Assembly (NCBI GenBank): GCA_000953735.1
Contig: LN554852.1
Span: 3,049,846 to 3,113,845 of the forward strand
Reading direction: 5' to 3'
Source of the DNA: Moritella viscosa
GTDB lineage: Bacteria > Pseudomonadota > Gammaproteobacteria > Enterobacterales > Moritellaceae
Length of the DNA: 64,000 nt
In this document: positions 1 to 8,538 of the stretch, piece by piece
Numbering within the stretch: the stretch's first letter is position 1
How the letters are laid out: each line of letters begins with the position of its first letter
Position numbers and translations under genes: made by a program
The notes under the pieces: generated by a model
The model's input: only the letters and a program-made list of their open reading frames with translations
Told to the model about the DNA's origin: nothing
Databases searched by the model: none

Positions 1-498
1 GGGGATGATGATTTTGGTCGTGAGCGCGTAACAGGGGATGCTCAAGACAGATATAACTTCCGCACACCAAGCTTGTTGAACGTTGCTGTAACATCACCTT
101 ATGGACACGCCGGTACATTTGATTCATTAGAAAGAGTACTGCGCCATCATATCAACCCAACCCGCAGTATTGATGACTATGTTAATAGCAATGAGTGGTG
201 TCAATTAGCCCAATTCAATAATATCGCAAACTGTGCCGACTTATACCCTAACGTGAAAGAAAATGGCGAACTTGCATTAAATAAACTTAACCAAGAACGC
301 CAAGATGAGACATCACGATTACCAAATATAAACTTGAATAACGATGAGATCGAGCAACTGGTGACTTTCCTCAATAGCCTTACAGATCCTTGCGTCGAAG
401 ACCGTGATTGCCTTGCCCCTTGGATAGCAGATGAAACAACGGATAATCCCGATGACCAAGTACTGATTGGAACGGATATAAATAGTAGTCCATTATAA
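1..498 (+). CDS. di-heme cytochrome c peroxidase/MauG-like protein, C-terminal part
   Basis: The reading frame is open from the first base of the window, so the N-terminus lies outside. The visible 165 residues carry the C-terminal signature of the bacterial di-heme peroxidase/MauG family: an FRTPSLLNV stretch, then SPYGHAGTFDSLERVLRHH, and near the end LVTFLNSLTDPC. Family members usually have Y-x-H-D-G in the second motif; here it is YGHAG, so the Asp is replaced. A Cys-containing acidic tail follows (CVEDRDC). Such proteins are periplasmic and bind two c-type hemes; both heme CxxCH motifs would lie upstream of this window. Family assignment is fairly sure, substrate unknown. Confidence 0.75.
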   Translation, partial: GDDDFGRERVTGDAQDRYNFRTPSLLNVAVTSPYGHAGTFDSLERVLRHHINPTRSIDDYVNSNEWCQLAQFNNIANCADLYPNVKENGELALNKLNQERQDETSRLPNINLNNDEIEQLVTFLNSLTDPCVEDRDCLAPWIADETTDNPDDQVLIGTDINSSPL

Positions 499-686
499 CG
501 TCAAAAATTTGTGACCCAAGGTATTAAATTGCGACATCATTGAAGCCTTAGTTCACAGAGTGAATCATCATCAAGGTCAGACAAAACACATGCGATTAAT
601 GAGATTTTTCTGTAATTTAAGTTATGCTAGAGTGAAACCTTAATGGGTATTATGCAAATGCCCAGCTCAAATTTAAGGTTTATAAC

Positions 687-1448
687 ATGGATGATTTCAT
701 TACTTCTCTTGTGAAAGATAATATTTTAACCCTAACAATAAATCGCCCCAGCGCACGTAACGCTTTAAGCCAAGGCATGTATTTATTACTTTCCCAAGGA
801 TTAGAACAAGCACAGGAAGATGAATTCATTAGAGTTATTTTACTTAAAGGGATGAGTGATATTTTTTGTGCTGGTAATGACATGCAAGATTTTAAAGCCA
901 TGTCACAAGGTCAAGAAGATCAATACGGTGCCCGCTTTATGCACGCCTTAATTAACTGTGACAAGCCCATAGTTGCAGCCGTTAATGGCCCCGCCATTGG
1001 TGTTGGCACAACCTTGCTACAGTTTGTCGATTTTCTTTACCTCGCACCAACTGCTGTATTCCAAACACCATTCATCGCGATGGGATTATGTCCCGAACTG
1101 GGTTCGAGTGAGCTTCTGTCACAACATATTGGTATTCGTAAAGCCAAAGCAATGCTACTTTCTGGTGAACGCATGCTAGCAGCAGAAGCGGTTACACTTG
1201 GTTTTGCAAATGAGGTATGCACGTCTGCCGATGATACCGCAACAGCAAAGGCGATAAGTCTGGCAAAGCTGGCACCAATAGCCATGCGCACCAGTAAAGC
1301 GATGTTGATGAAAACAGCTCGTCCTAACCTACTCGCGTTAATCGAATATGAAAATCAAAAACTAGCCTATTTAGTCACGCAACCAGAGTCTCGTGAGGCA
1401 GTCAGCGCCTTCCTTGAAAAACGCCAACCAAATTTTAATCTGAGTTGA
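687..1448 (+). CDS. enoyl-CoA hydratase/isomerase family protein, ECI2-like
   Basis: A 253-residue crotonase-fold protein. The oxyanion-hole region is visible as FCAGNDMQDF (about residues 53-62) and GPAIGVGTTLLQF. The two glutamates of true enoyl-CoA hydratases are not at their usual places. Instead the segment FQTPFIAMGLCPELGSSELL matches the delta3,delta2-enoyl-CoA isomerase (PECI/ECI2) pattern, where the Glu of the PE pair is the acid-base residue. It would shift a double bond in unsaturated acyl-CoA during beta-oxidation. It is a single gene with AAGG upstream of the ATG, convergent with the next LysR gene. Isomerase rather than hydratase is my inference from these residues. Confidence 0.8.
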   Translation: MDDFITSLVKDNILTLTINRPSARNALSQGMYLLLSQGLEQAQEDEFIRVILLKGMSDIFCAGNDMQDFKAMSQGQEDQYGARFMHALINCDKPIVAAVNGPAIGVGTTLLQFVDFLYLAPTAVFQTPFIAMGLCPELGSSELLSQHIGIRKAKAMLLSGERMLAAEAVTLGFANEVCTSADDTATAKAISLAKLAPIAMRTSKAMLMKTARPNLLALIEYENQKLAYLVTQPESREAVSAFLEKRQPNFNLS

Positions 1449-1480
1449 AACAATTCGCTAAACCACAATCATGGTGGGCA

Positions 1481-2392
1481 TCATTGTATAACGGCAGCGG
1501 TTTCTAATAACCATTCTTTAAAGGTCTGAACTTTTTCTAACGCATCATGTTCGGGTCGCCAGACGATATAATAAGCCAATTCTGTACTGCTATTCAGTAC
1601 TGGAAATGGCTTCACTAGTCGCCCACAAGCAAGATCATCTTTGACTAATACACTGCGGCCTAATGCTACCCCCTGTCCAGCCACCGCGGCTTGAATTACC
1701 GATGCCGAGTTGTTAATTTTCAATCCCTTATTGGTGTCTATATCATCGATACCCTGCTCACTCAACCAGCTAGACCAAGTCGGAAAACCTGAACTTATCG
1801 GCATAGAATGATCGTGTAATAACGGATAATGAGCTAAGTCGGTCGGTAACTTCAGCCCTTGCTCAACCAGATCTGGGGAGCACACCGGAAATATATCCTC
1901 ATCCATCAGCAATATTTGTGATAACCCCGGCCAATTGCCTTTGCCATAACGCACTCCAATATCAATATCCTCAGCAAAGTAATCAACAGAACGAGAATTA
2001 GTATTTAAGCGAAGGTCATAATCAGGATACTTAAGCTGAAAATCATCAACGTGCATCAATAGCCATTTTGCAGCAAACGCAGGACTCACTGACACTGTGA
2101 TGGCATTATTTATAATCGGTTTTTGCAATAATGCTAAACCCTGAGAAATATGCTCTAAGCCTAGGCTTATTTCCGGCAGTGCAAGCTTAGCCTGAACCGT
2201 CAACGTTAAGCGTGAAGCGCCGCTAGTGGCACGAATAAACAAAGTGATATCTAACCACTCTTCCAATAAACGTACTTGCTGGCCGATTGCGGCAGGCGTG
2301 ACATTCAGTTCTTTAGCCGCCAAAGAAAAACTAAGGTGCCTTGCTGACACTTCAAAGGCACGAACTGCATTTAAATGGGCTATATTTTTCAT
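1481..2392 (-). CDS. LysR-family transcriptional regulator, GcvA-like
   Basis: A 303-residue protein of normal LysR length. The N-terminal winged helix-turn-helix is clear (LNAVRAFEVSARHLSFSLAA, then LNVTPAAIGQQVRLLEEW), followed by the periplasmic-binding-fold effector domain (VSPAFAAKWLL, DIDIGVRYGKGNWPG). The AFEVSARHLSFS and RYGKGNWPG signatures are those of the GcvA-like subgroup. It is divergent from the cupin gene across a 132-bp gap, the usual arrangement in which a LysR protein controls the neighbouring gene, so the cupin/amine-oxidase pair is its likely target. Effector unknown. Confidence 0.9.
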   Translation of the reverse strand: MKNIAHLNAVRAFEVSARHLSFSLAAKELNVTPAAIGQQVRLLEEWLDITLFIRATSGASRLTLTVQAKLALPEISLGLEHISQGLALLQKPIINNAITVSVSPAFAAKWLLMHVDDFQLKYPDYDLRLNTNSRSVDYFAEDIDIGVRYGKGNWPGLSQILLMDEDIFPVCSPDLVEQGLKLPTDLAHYPLLHDHSMPISSGFPTWSSWLSEQGIDDIDTNKGLKINNSASVIQAAVAGQGVALGRSVLVKDDLACGRLVKPFPVLNSSTELAYYIVWRPEHDALEKVQTFKEWLLETAAVIQ

Positions 2393-2524
2393 TTATAGCA
2401 CTACCTCCCTTAAATCAACCACTAAATAAAAACTATATCGACAGTATAGAAGTAGTACTTTGTCATATGCAAAGAATAAATCCATAATTACAACATAAAG
2501 ACACTTAATCTGTGGAATAACGAT

Positions 2525-3193
2525 ATGAACATTAATAGCGATCTAACCCAACCAGCTAAAGTATTCTTTAATGAATCAACTTGGCTCCCCTCCCCACTTA
2601 AAGGTGTATCACGTAAAATGCTAGAACGTGATGGTGCTGAGTTTGCAGCAACGCCAACAACACTGGTTACCTATGATGCAGACAGCTATTTCACTAACCA
2701 TGTACATACCGGCGGCGAAGAATTCTTGGTGTTACAAGGTGTATTTGCTGACGAGCACGGTGACTATCCTGTTGGCACCTATAAGCGTAATCCTGTCGGT
2801 ACAGAGCACGCACCGATAGTCAAAGACGGCTGCATGATCATAGTGAAACTGGGTCAGTTCCAAGACGGTGACACTCAAGATGTTGAAATCAGAACCACTA
2901 ATCAAGCTTTTATCCAAGATGAAGGCCGTACTGCTGTTCAATATAAAGCGCTACACACATTCAAACAAGAAACGGTACGTTTAGAACGTTGGACACATGA
3001 CTCAAGTATCAGCCTAGACAATACAGGTGGTATTGAAGTGCTTGTTGTTAATGGTGAGTTTAGCCATCAAGGAAACATTTATCGACAATTTGATTGGCTG
3101 CGTTTACCTGTTGGTGAGATGTTAGATGCCACCACAACTTCAAATAATTGTACAGTTTGGATCAAGACAGGTCATCACACTTACCGCCTCTAA
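2525..3193 (+). CDS. cupin-domain protein, ChrR-like
   Basis: A 222-residue protein with two cupin-like halves. The first carries a metal-binding pattern: HVHTGGEEFLVLQG at about residues 59-72, then GTYKRNPVGTEHAP. The second half (RLERWTHDSS to KTGHHTYRL) looks like a degenerate repeat. This resembles the cupin module of ChrR anti-sigma factors, but the zinc-binding N-terminal anti-sigma domain is not visible, so an anti-sigma role should not be assumed. It lies 36 bp before the flavin amine oxidase and is probably co-transcribed with it. The divergent LysR gene is the likely regulator. The function of the pair is not known to me. Confidence 0.75.
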   Translation: MNINSDLTQPAKVFFNESTWLPSPLKGVSRKMLERDGAEFAATPTTLVTYDADSYFTNHVHTGGEEFLVLQGVFADEHGDYPVGTYKRNPVGTEHAPIVKDGCMIIVKLGQFQDGDTQDVEIRTTNQAFIQDEGRTAVQYKALHTFKQETVRLERWTHDSSISLDNTGGIEVLVVNGEFSHQGNIYRQFDWLRLPVGEMLDATTTSNNCTVWIKTGHHTYRL

Positions 3194-3229
3194 CCTGCAT
3201 TTATTAAGGTAACTTGGATACTCAAAAAT

Positions 3230-4360
3230 ATGAAAACAGAATTTGTCATTATTGGCGGTGGATTAAGCGGTTTATATACCGCTTATTTATTAGAACAGCT
3301 TGGTAAGGATTATATTTTACTCGAAGGTCGATCGCGACTGGGTGGCCGAATATATACCGAAGACCAGTTTGATATGGGACCTTCTTGGTTTTGGCCTGGC
3401 ATGCATCCACGTATTACCACCTTGATTAATGCTCTACATTTACCAGTATTCCCACAACATGATAAAGGTGCGTTCTTGTTTGATAAGCACGAGAACAAAC
3501 CACCGCAGCGTTATGAAGCTGGTTACGCCGGTTCGCCACAATCAATGCGTGTTGCAGGTGGCATGCAAACTGTTGTTGATAGCATTAAAGCGAAACTAAC
3601 CAATAAGTGTATTATTCTCAACGCCAGGGTCTCGAATGTAACACATACTGCGACAGATCAAGATAGCTATTCTATCGTTAAAACCGAAATAGACGGTGAA
3701 CAACAAACAATACAAGCGCGTCAGGTCATCTTTGCGATGCCATTACGCTTACTTGCAAATAGCATTACGCTATCACCAGCATTACCGACTAAAGTACAGA
3801 ATAAGTTTGCATCGACTGCAACATGGATGGCAGCACACGCGAAATTTTTTGCCATCTATAAAACGCCATTCTGGCGTGAAACGGGTTTATCCGGTTCAGC
3901 CAGTAGCCAAGTGGGTCCGTTAGCAGAAATACATGATGCAAGTACAATGGATTGGGCTATCGACGATAGTAGTACCGCCAATAGTAGTAATGTGGGCGCT
4001 GGTGCGTTATTTGGTTTTGTCGGTGTTGATGCACATACTCGTCAATCTGCTGGTCGTGATTTAATTAAGTCGTTAGCAGTAAAACAACTTGTACGTATTT
4101 ATGGTAAACAAGCCGCCCAACCTATGGATGTGAAGTTAGTCGACTGGAGTCAAGAACACATGACAGCGACGGATGCCGATAAAAATGCCCCCAACGCTCA
4201 CCCACATTATGGGTTACGCGATATTCAATCAGCGCTTGCACCTGTTCATCAACAAGGTTGGTACTTTGCGGGAACAGAAGCAGCGGAAGAAAATGGGGGC
4301 TATATCGAAGGCGCACTAGAGGCGGCTGAGGTTGTTATTGTTTCAAGCGTTAGTCAATAA
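3230..4360 (+). CDS. flavin-containing amine oxidoreductase
   Basis: A 376-residue FAD enzyme. The N-terminal dinucleotide-binding motif IIGGGLSGLYTAYLLEQLG is followed by the acidic residue contacting ribose and by RLGGRIYTED. The C-terminal FAD motif YFAGTEAAEENGGYIEGAL is the family hallmark. It is shorter than typical monoamine oxidases (about 450), lacks a signal peptide and is presumably cytoplasmic. It would oxidise an amine or amino acid with O2. It follows the cupin gene by 36 bp. Its last 18 bases overlap the 3' end of the convergent acetyltransferase gene. Confidence 0.85.
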   Translation: MKTEFVIIGGGLSGLYTAYLLEQLGKDYILLEGRSRLGGRIYTEDQFDMGPSWFWPGMHPRITTLINALHLPVFPQHDKGAFLFDKHENKPPQRYEAGYAGSPQSMRVAGGMQTVVDSIKAKLTNKCIILNARVSNVTHTATDQDSYSIVKTEIDGEQQTIQARQVIFAMPLRLLANSITLSPALPTKVQNKFASTATWMAAHAKFFAIYKTPFWRETGLSGSASSQVGPLAEIHDASTMDWAIDDSSTANSSNVGAGALFGFVGVDAHTRQSAGRDLIKSLAVKQLVRIYGKQAAQPMDVKLVDWSQEHMTATDADKNAPNAHPHYGLRDIQSALAPVHQQGWYFAGTEAAEENGGYIEGALEAAEVVIVSSVSQ

Positions 4361-4789
4361 GGCTCTAGACATATAAACGAATTGGCCATCACAGTCGTCT
4401 ATAACAAAGCCAAAACGGGCATATAACTCACCGACTTGATTACCTTGTAAATGACTTAGCTTACAAGGTAGTTGTTTCTCTTTAGCAAGTGCGATTAACT
4501 TGCTTAATATCTTACTACCAATGCCCCTACCTTGATGTTCTGGTAATAAGAAAAAGCGACAAAAGTGGATATGATCACTGTTAACTTCAATTTTATAACT
4601 GCCGACGACTATGCCATCAATACATATCAGCATAGGTTTGCCAGATGCCCATTCCTCTGCATGCATTTGTTGCTGTAGAACTTCGTCCCAACCAAGCATA
4701 GCTTTAATCGGCCCATATTCAGCGGATTTTTTTAGGTTAAACGCAAAATCATAATCTTGCTCAGTTGCAAGCCTGTATTCAAGGTTCAT
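4343..4789 (-). CDS. GNAT-family N-acetyltransferase
   Basis: A GNAT-fold protein of about 148 residues from the ATG at 4789; a longer frame exists only from a TTG at 4819. The acetyl-CoA-binding motif A is clear: CRFFLLPEHQGRGIGSKILSK (Q/R-x-x-G-x-G/A), followed by ALAKEKQLPCKLSHLQGN and YARFGF. The N-terminus EYRLATEQDYDFAFNLKK is the usual first strand and helix. The substrate cannot be read from sequence. It starts 30 bp after the stop of the GGDEF gene on the same strand and may be transcribed with it. The 3' end overlaps the convergent amine oxidase gene by 18 bp. Confidence 0.85.
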   Translation of the reverse strand: MNLEYRLATEQDYDFAFNLKKSAEYGPIKAMLGWDEVLQQQMHAEEWASGKPMLICIDGIVVGSYKIEVNSDHIHFCRFFLLPEHQGRGIGSKILSKLIALAKEKQLPCKLSHLQGNQVGELYARFGFVIDDCDGQFVYMSRALLTNA

Positions 4790-4819
4790 GAACTGTCTAT
4801 ATCCAGCGTAATAACACAA

Positions 4820-6031
4820 TTAACGACATAAATTGTTACGTCCTTTGGCCTTACTGCGATAGAGGGCCCTGTCTGCGAGTCGTAACAACTGTGAGTAATC
4901 TACATCCTGTGATGCTTTTAATGTCGCTAACCCCATACTACACGTAACAAATTTCGAACAACTTGAGTTAGCATGTAAAATACCCAAGTTTTCTATCGAC
5001 AGCACCAATTTTTCCATGAAAAATACAGCCTCTTGCTCAGTACAATCAACCATCACAATAGCAAACTCTTCACCGCCATAACGAGCAACTGTGTCAGAAG
5101 CCCGCTGCACTTTCATTTTTAAACAATCGGCTACCTTTTTAATCGCATCATCACCAGCTTGGTGCCCATAGTTATCGTTATATAATTTAAAATAATCAAT
5201 ATCGAGCATAGCTAGTGATAACGAACCGCCGCTTCTCAACGCTCGTTTCCATTCTTTTTTAAGTTGAACATCAAAATAACGTCGATTAGCAAGCCCTGTT
5301 AAACCATCGGTATGTGCTTTTTTTTCTAATTTTGATTCAAACGAACCTTCAACAATCCTCACTGCAAATGTGCCAATCGCTATAATGATTAACAACGCAG
5401 GGATTATCACATAACCAATTGATATCATCACCTTTTCTGTTTTTTTGTCTAATATCGCAACATCAATATGGATCCACAATGTAGCACCAATATCATGCAA
5501 CGGATATTGAAAAATGGCATCCATATTATCATTCGCCATGTACTTAACCACATTTCGTGAAGGCAAGTTATCAGCGCTGAAATCACCATCTAGTCCAGGC
5601 CTCGCTAGTGAAATATTCACGTACGATGACCGTAGTTCAGGTAATGCTTCTTCTTTACGTTGATAGCTGATATCAATAACACTACCGACATAAGTAATTT
5701 CAGGATGGGCAATCACTTCACCATTTTCATTAATTAAACAAACATAGTTACTCGGATCATAACTGCTACCTTGGAAAATAGATTGAAACTGCTTCACTAC
5801 GTCTTCAGGAGCAATACCTTGACGAATACTCGTATCTGCCAATGCCTTGAATTTCAATGCTTGCTGTTCATTCTGTTCCATCGCGACATCAAAAAGTGCA
5901 TTCCATACCAAGCCATATGTAATCGGAGTTGCAATCGCTACAACGCCAGATACCACCAGCGCTAAAGCAATAAATGTAGCAATAACGGCCTGCTTAGCGT
6001 TATTTATCGAACACCTGAATTTTTTACCCAA
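4820..6031 (-). CDS. membrane-bound diguanylate cyclase (GGDEF)
   Basis: A 403-residue protein with a transmembrane helix at about residues 15-40, a periplasmic sensor region of about 165 residues that looks Cache-like (CLINENGEVIAHPE, then VGSVIDIS), a second helix at about 205-228, and a complete GGDEF domain. The active site reads ARYGGEEFAIVM. An RxxD inhibitory site lies exactly five residues before it (RASD-TVARY-GGEEF), so product inhibition is expected. It should make cyclic di-GMP from two GTP in response to an extracellular signal. The frame begins with TTG at 6031 and I see no in-frame ATG before the first helix, so the start is uncertain. Confidence 0.88.
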   Translation of the reverse strand: MGKKFRCSINNAKQAVIATFIALALVVSGVVAIATPITYGLVWNALFDVAMEQNEQQALKFKALADTSIRQGIAPEDVVKQFQSIFQGSSYDPSNYVCLINENGEVIAHPEITYVGSVIDISYQRKEEALPELRSSYVNISLARPGLDGDFSADNLPSRNVVKYMANDNMDAIFQYPLHDIGATLWIHIDVAILDKKTEKVMISIGYVIIPALLIIIAIGTFAVRIVEGSFESKLEKKAHTDGLTGLANRRYFDVQLKKEWKRALRSGGSLSLAMLDIDYFKLYNDNYGHQAGDDAIKKVADCLKMKVQRASDTVARYGGEEFAIVMVDCTEQEAVFFMEKLVLSIENLGILHANSSCSKFVTCSMGLATLKASQDVDYSQLLRLADRALYRSKAKGRNNLCR

Positions 6032-6290
6032 AATAATAGACCTAATAATGACAGAATTAACACTAACAATAGTGCTTAATATTAGCAGTATACAATTTTA
6101 TCGTGCCACGACTAAAATTTGGAAGTGGCCGTTATTATTCAATATACTAGATAGGATCCACTATTATCATTGTTATATTCTACATCATAAATGAATATAA
6201 TATGGTGGATAGCCGAGTAAACTTGAAGCAAACCCGCTTTTCCATCACTACAATTATTAAAAGGTCATAATTAAATAAGCGAACACATAA

Positions 6291-7190
6291 ATGCTGATAT
6301 CTATTTGCATGTGTACATACCAAAGAGACCATGTCATCGATACCCTAAAGAGCATTGCAGCACTGCGGCTACCAGAATATGTCAAAATTGAAGTAATCGT
6401 GGTTGATAACGATGAGCGAGGCTATGCCGAAAAACTCGTCAAAGTACAAGCAGCCCTCATGCATATGCCTGTTTTTTATCGCCAAGAAACGGCTAAAAAT
6501 ATCGCATTAGCACGTAACTGTTCAATTGATAATACCAAGGGTGAATGGATAGCCTTTATCGATGATGATGAAATTGCAGATCCCGACTGGTTAGCGCAAC
6601 TTTTAGCAACGGCGCAAACCTATCAAGCAGATGCCGTTTTCGGTCGCGTTAAATCAACCTACCCTAACCACACACCACAATGGATAATCGAATCAGGTGT
6701 ATTTGATAGGCCTGCGGTAAGTAATGGCCAAGAAGTCACCAGTGGCGCAACTAATTCAACCTTAGTCAGTCAAGCCGCAATACAGAAATACCAACTCAAG
6801 TTCGATTCTAACTATGGTTTAACAGGCGGTGAGGATGCCGATTTTTTTTATCGACTGTATCAATATGGCGGTAAATTGGTGTGTTCAAGTGAAGCGTATG
6901 TCAGCGAAGAGGTGGCAAGTAATCGATTAAACATACACTATTTATTAAAAAGAGCCATACGTATAGGTGAAACTTATACACGCTATCGTATGCAAAAAGC
7001 ACCGATTAGAAACAAACTCACTTACTTTGTCGACGTGTTAATAAAACTCATTGTATTACTCTTTATCGTATTAATTAAATTACCTTTTGGCCAATCTAAG
7101 TACGCAAAACCATTATTACAATTAGTGGATAAAATAGGTAAAGTTAAAGCATTATTCACCGCGAAAACCATCAAGTTATACAGCGATTGA
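6291..7190 (+). CDS. glycosyltransferase family 2
   Basis: A 299-residue GT-A fold glycosyltransferase. N-terminal ISICMCTYQRDHVIDTLKSI and EVIVVDNDE give the nucleotide-binding part. The metal-binding stretch is FIDDDEIADPDWL (about residues 89-101), and GLTGGEDADFFYRLYQYG is the usual acceptor-side motif. A hydrophobic C-terminal segment (about 245-265) suggests membrane association. It lies alone on the + strand and converges on the rhamnose operon, so it probably acts in the same surface polysaccharide pathway; this is inference from context. No strong ribosome binding site is seen close to the ATG. Confidence 0.85.
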   Translation: MLISICMCTYQRDHVIDTLKSIAALRLPEYVKIEVIVVDNDERGYAEKLVKVQAALMHMPVFYRQETAKNIALARNCSIDNTKGEWIAFIDDDEIADPDWLAQLLATAQTYQADAVFGRVKSTYPNHTPQWIIESGVFDRPAVSNGQEVTSGATNSTLVSQAAIQKYQLKFDSNYGLTGGEDADFFYRLYQYGGKLVCSSEAYVSEEVASNRLNIHYLLKRAIRIGETYTRYRMQKAPIRNKLTYFVDVLIKLIVLLFIVLIKLPFGQSKYAKPLLQLVDKIGKVKALFTAKTIKLYSD

Positions 7191-7218
7191 AGCGGGTCAA
7201 TAATAACCTGACTCGCTT
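7190..7218. terminator. hairpin between convergent genes, terminator-like
   Basis: AAGCGGGTCA (7190-7199) pairs with TGACTCGCTT (7209-7218) with one G-T wobble and a 9-base loop. It sits exactly between the end of the GT2 gene and the end of the rhamnose operon. No long T run follows on either strand, so efficiency is uncertain. Confidence 0.45.
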
Positions 7219-7242
7219 TACGGTTAACCTATGCCGTAATAC

Positions 7243-8514
7243 CTAACCTAAATTAACCTGCTTAATATCGCCCATATCTAGCGGTCTACTTTCCAACACC
7301 ATTTCACTGAACCTTTCTCGTAATTTACAGCCATCTTTATGACCTTTTATTTCTACATGTTGAAATAAAATCGGTTCACCTTTTTTAATATCTACTAACA
7401 ACTTAGCCCCTGTCGCTAAGCCTAAGGGTAATGCGCTATGTTCAACGGATAACTCTGCGCTGGTCATTTCACCGTAATAATCATAACCACCAATACAATC
7501 AAGTTGCTCCCCTTTTTTCAAGTTTCGCTTTGCGCGAGAGATCACATCAGACACAGGTGCCCCCAACGGCCGAACAACAGATTGGTGTTCAACAACATTC
7601 ACATATAAGCCGTATAAGGCTTCAATTCCGGGCATATGGTAAGGTAAATACAACAGATAATTTGGACCATCCCCCATCTTATAATAAGAAAGAGAATGTA
7701 ATATCTCAGGTTTGTCCGTAGTGATAACAGCAAATACCCCACCACTGGGCTCAACACCGCAAACAACTTCAATAACACCGGTTCGATTCAAAATACCACC
7801 GTCTTCTTTTAATTTTAACAAGTCGACAATATCTTCTAGTGTCCCTTTTGCGAGATGCATGCCAGGGACATCAGCAACCAAACCTGTGGCATTAGAAACA
7901 ATCGTCATTTCCATCGACATTTTAGATCCATCTGCAAACGAGGTAATCATCGTCGGTTTTTGCCCTGACTTTTCAGCCCAAGGAAGTACAGTATCAGGAT
8001 TGGCAAACGAATCGTGAAAACCTTTAAATTTACCAACAGCAACAATACCAAAGCCCAATACATCAGCGTAATTATAAAGATGCTTAATTAACCCAGGTTC
8101 ATCTCCCCACATATTACTGTAGATCAGCTCCTTTTCACGGAATAATTCAGCAAGAACAGGCCCAACTAATGCGTCAGTTTCAGCGCTAACAACAAAATGC
8201 TTATTAGCCGCTAACGCTGCGAGAGCAAGCTCACAGCCAAACTCGGTATCACCTGTCAATTCAACCACAATATCCGCATCACTTCCACAGAGCTCTGAAA
8301 TATCATCTGCAATGATAGATAAAGGTAAGTTGGCATCTTTTAATAACGCAATGATAGGCGCTCGGCTTTTAGAATAAATCGACACAACATCAATAAAATC
8401 AAGTAATGTAATCTGTTGTATCAACCCTTTACTGATATAACCCGCACCAGCAATGGCAATTTTAATGCTCCCATGCTCAATTTTATATGCGTCTAATAGA
8501 TTTCTATTTATCAT
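7243..8514 (-). CDS. NAD(P)-binding oxidoreductase with C-terminal SAF domain
   Basis: A 423-residue protein. The N-terminal Rossmann fold has IAIAGAGYISKGLIQQI (about residues 18-34) and DADIVVELTGDTEFG, resembling homoserine-dehydrogenase-type proteins. The C-terminal 100 residues (VISRAKRNLKKGEQLDCIGG to VDIKKGEPILFQHVEI) look like a SAF domain, as found in sialic-acid synthases and FlgA. It is the last gene of the minus-strand polysaccharide operon, 24 bp after rfbD, with GGGGGAAA before its ATG. An oxidation or reduction on a small carbonyl substrate used for a sugar substituent would fit the place, but the reaction is unknown to me. Confidence 0.75.
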   Translation of the reverse strand: MINRNLLDAYKIEHGSIKIAIAGAGYISKGLIQQITLLDFIDVVSIYSKSRAPIIALLKDANLPLSIIADDISELCGSDADIVVELTGDTEFGCELALAALAANKHFVVSAETDALVGPVLAELFREKELIYSNMWGDEPGLIKHLYNYADVLGFGIVAVGKFKGFHDSFANPDTVLPWAEKSGQKPTMITSFADGSKMSMEMTIVSNATGLVADVPGMHLAKGTLEDIVDLLKLKEDGGILNRTGVIEVVCGVEPSGGVFAVITTDKPEILHSLSYYKMGDGPNYLLYLPYHMPGIEALYGLYVNVVEHQSVVRPLGAPVSDVISRAKRNLKKGEQLDCIGGYDYYGEMTSAELSVEHSALPLGLATGAKLLVDIKKGEPILFQHVEIKGHKDGCKLRERFSEMVLESRPLDMGDIKQVNLG

Positions 8515-8538
8515 CGATTTCCCCCAGCGATGGAACGG

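Noticed and set aside
5847-6194. 115-residue plus-strand frame over the 5' end of the GGDEF gene
   Set aside because: Mostly antisense to the GGDEF N-terminus, the remainder AT-rich spacer; no ribosome binding site and no homology seen.
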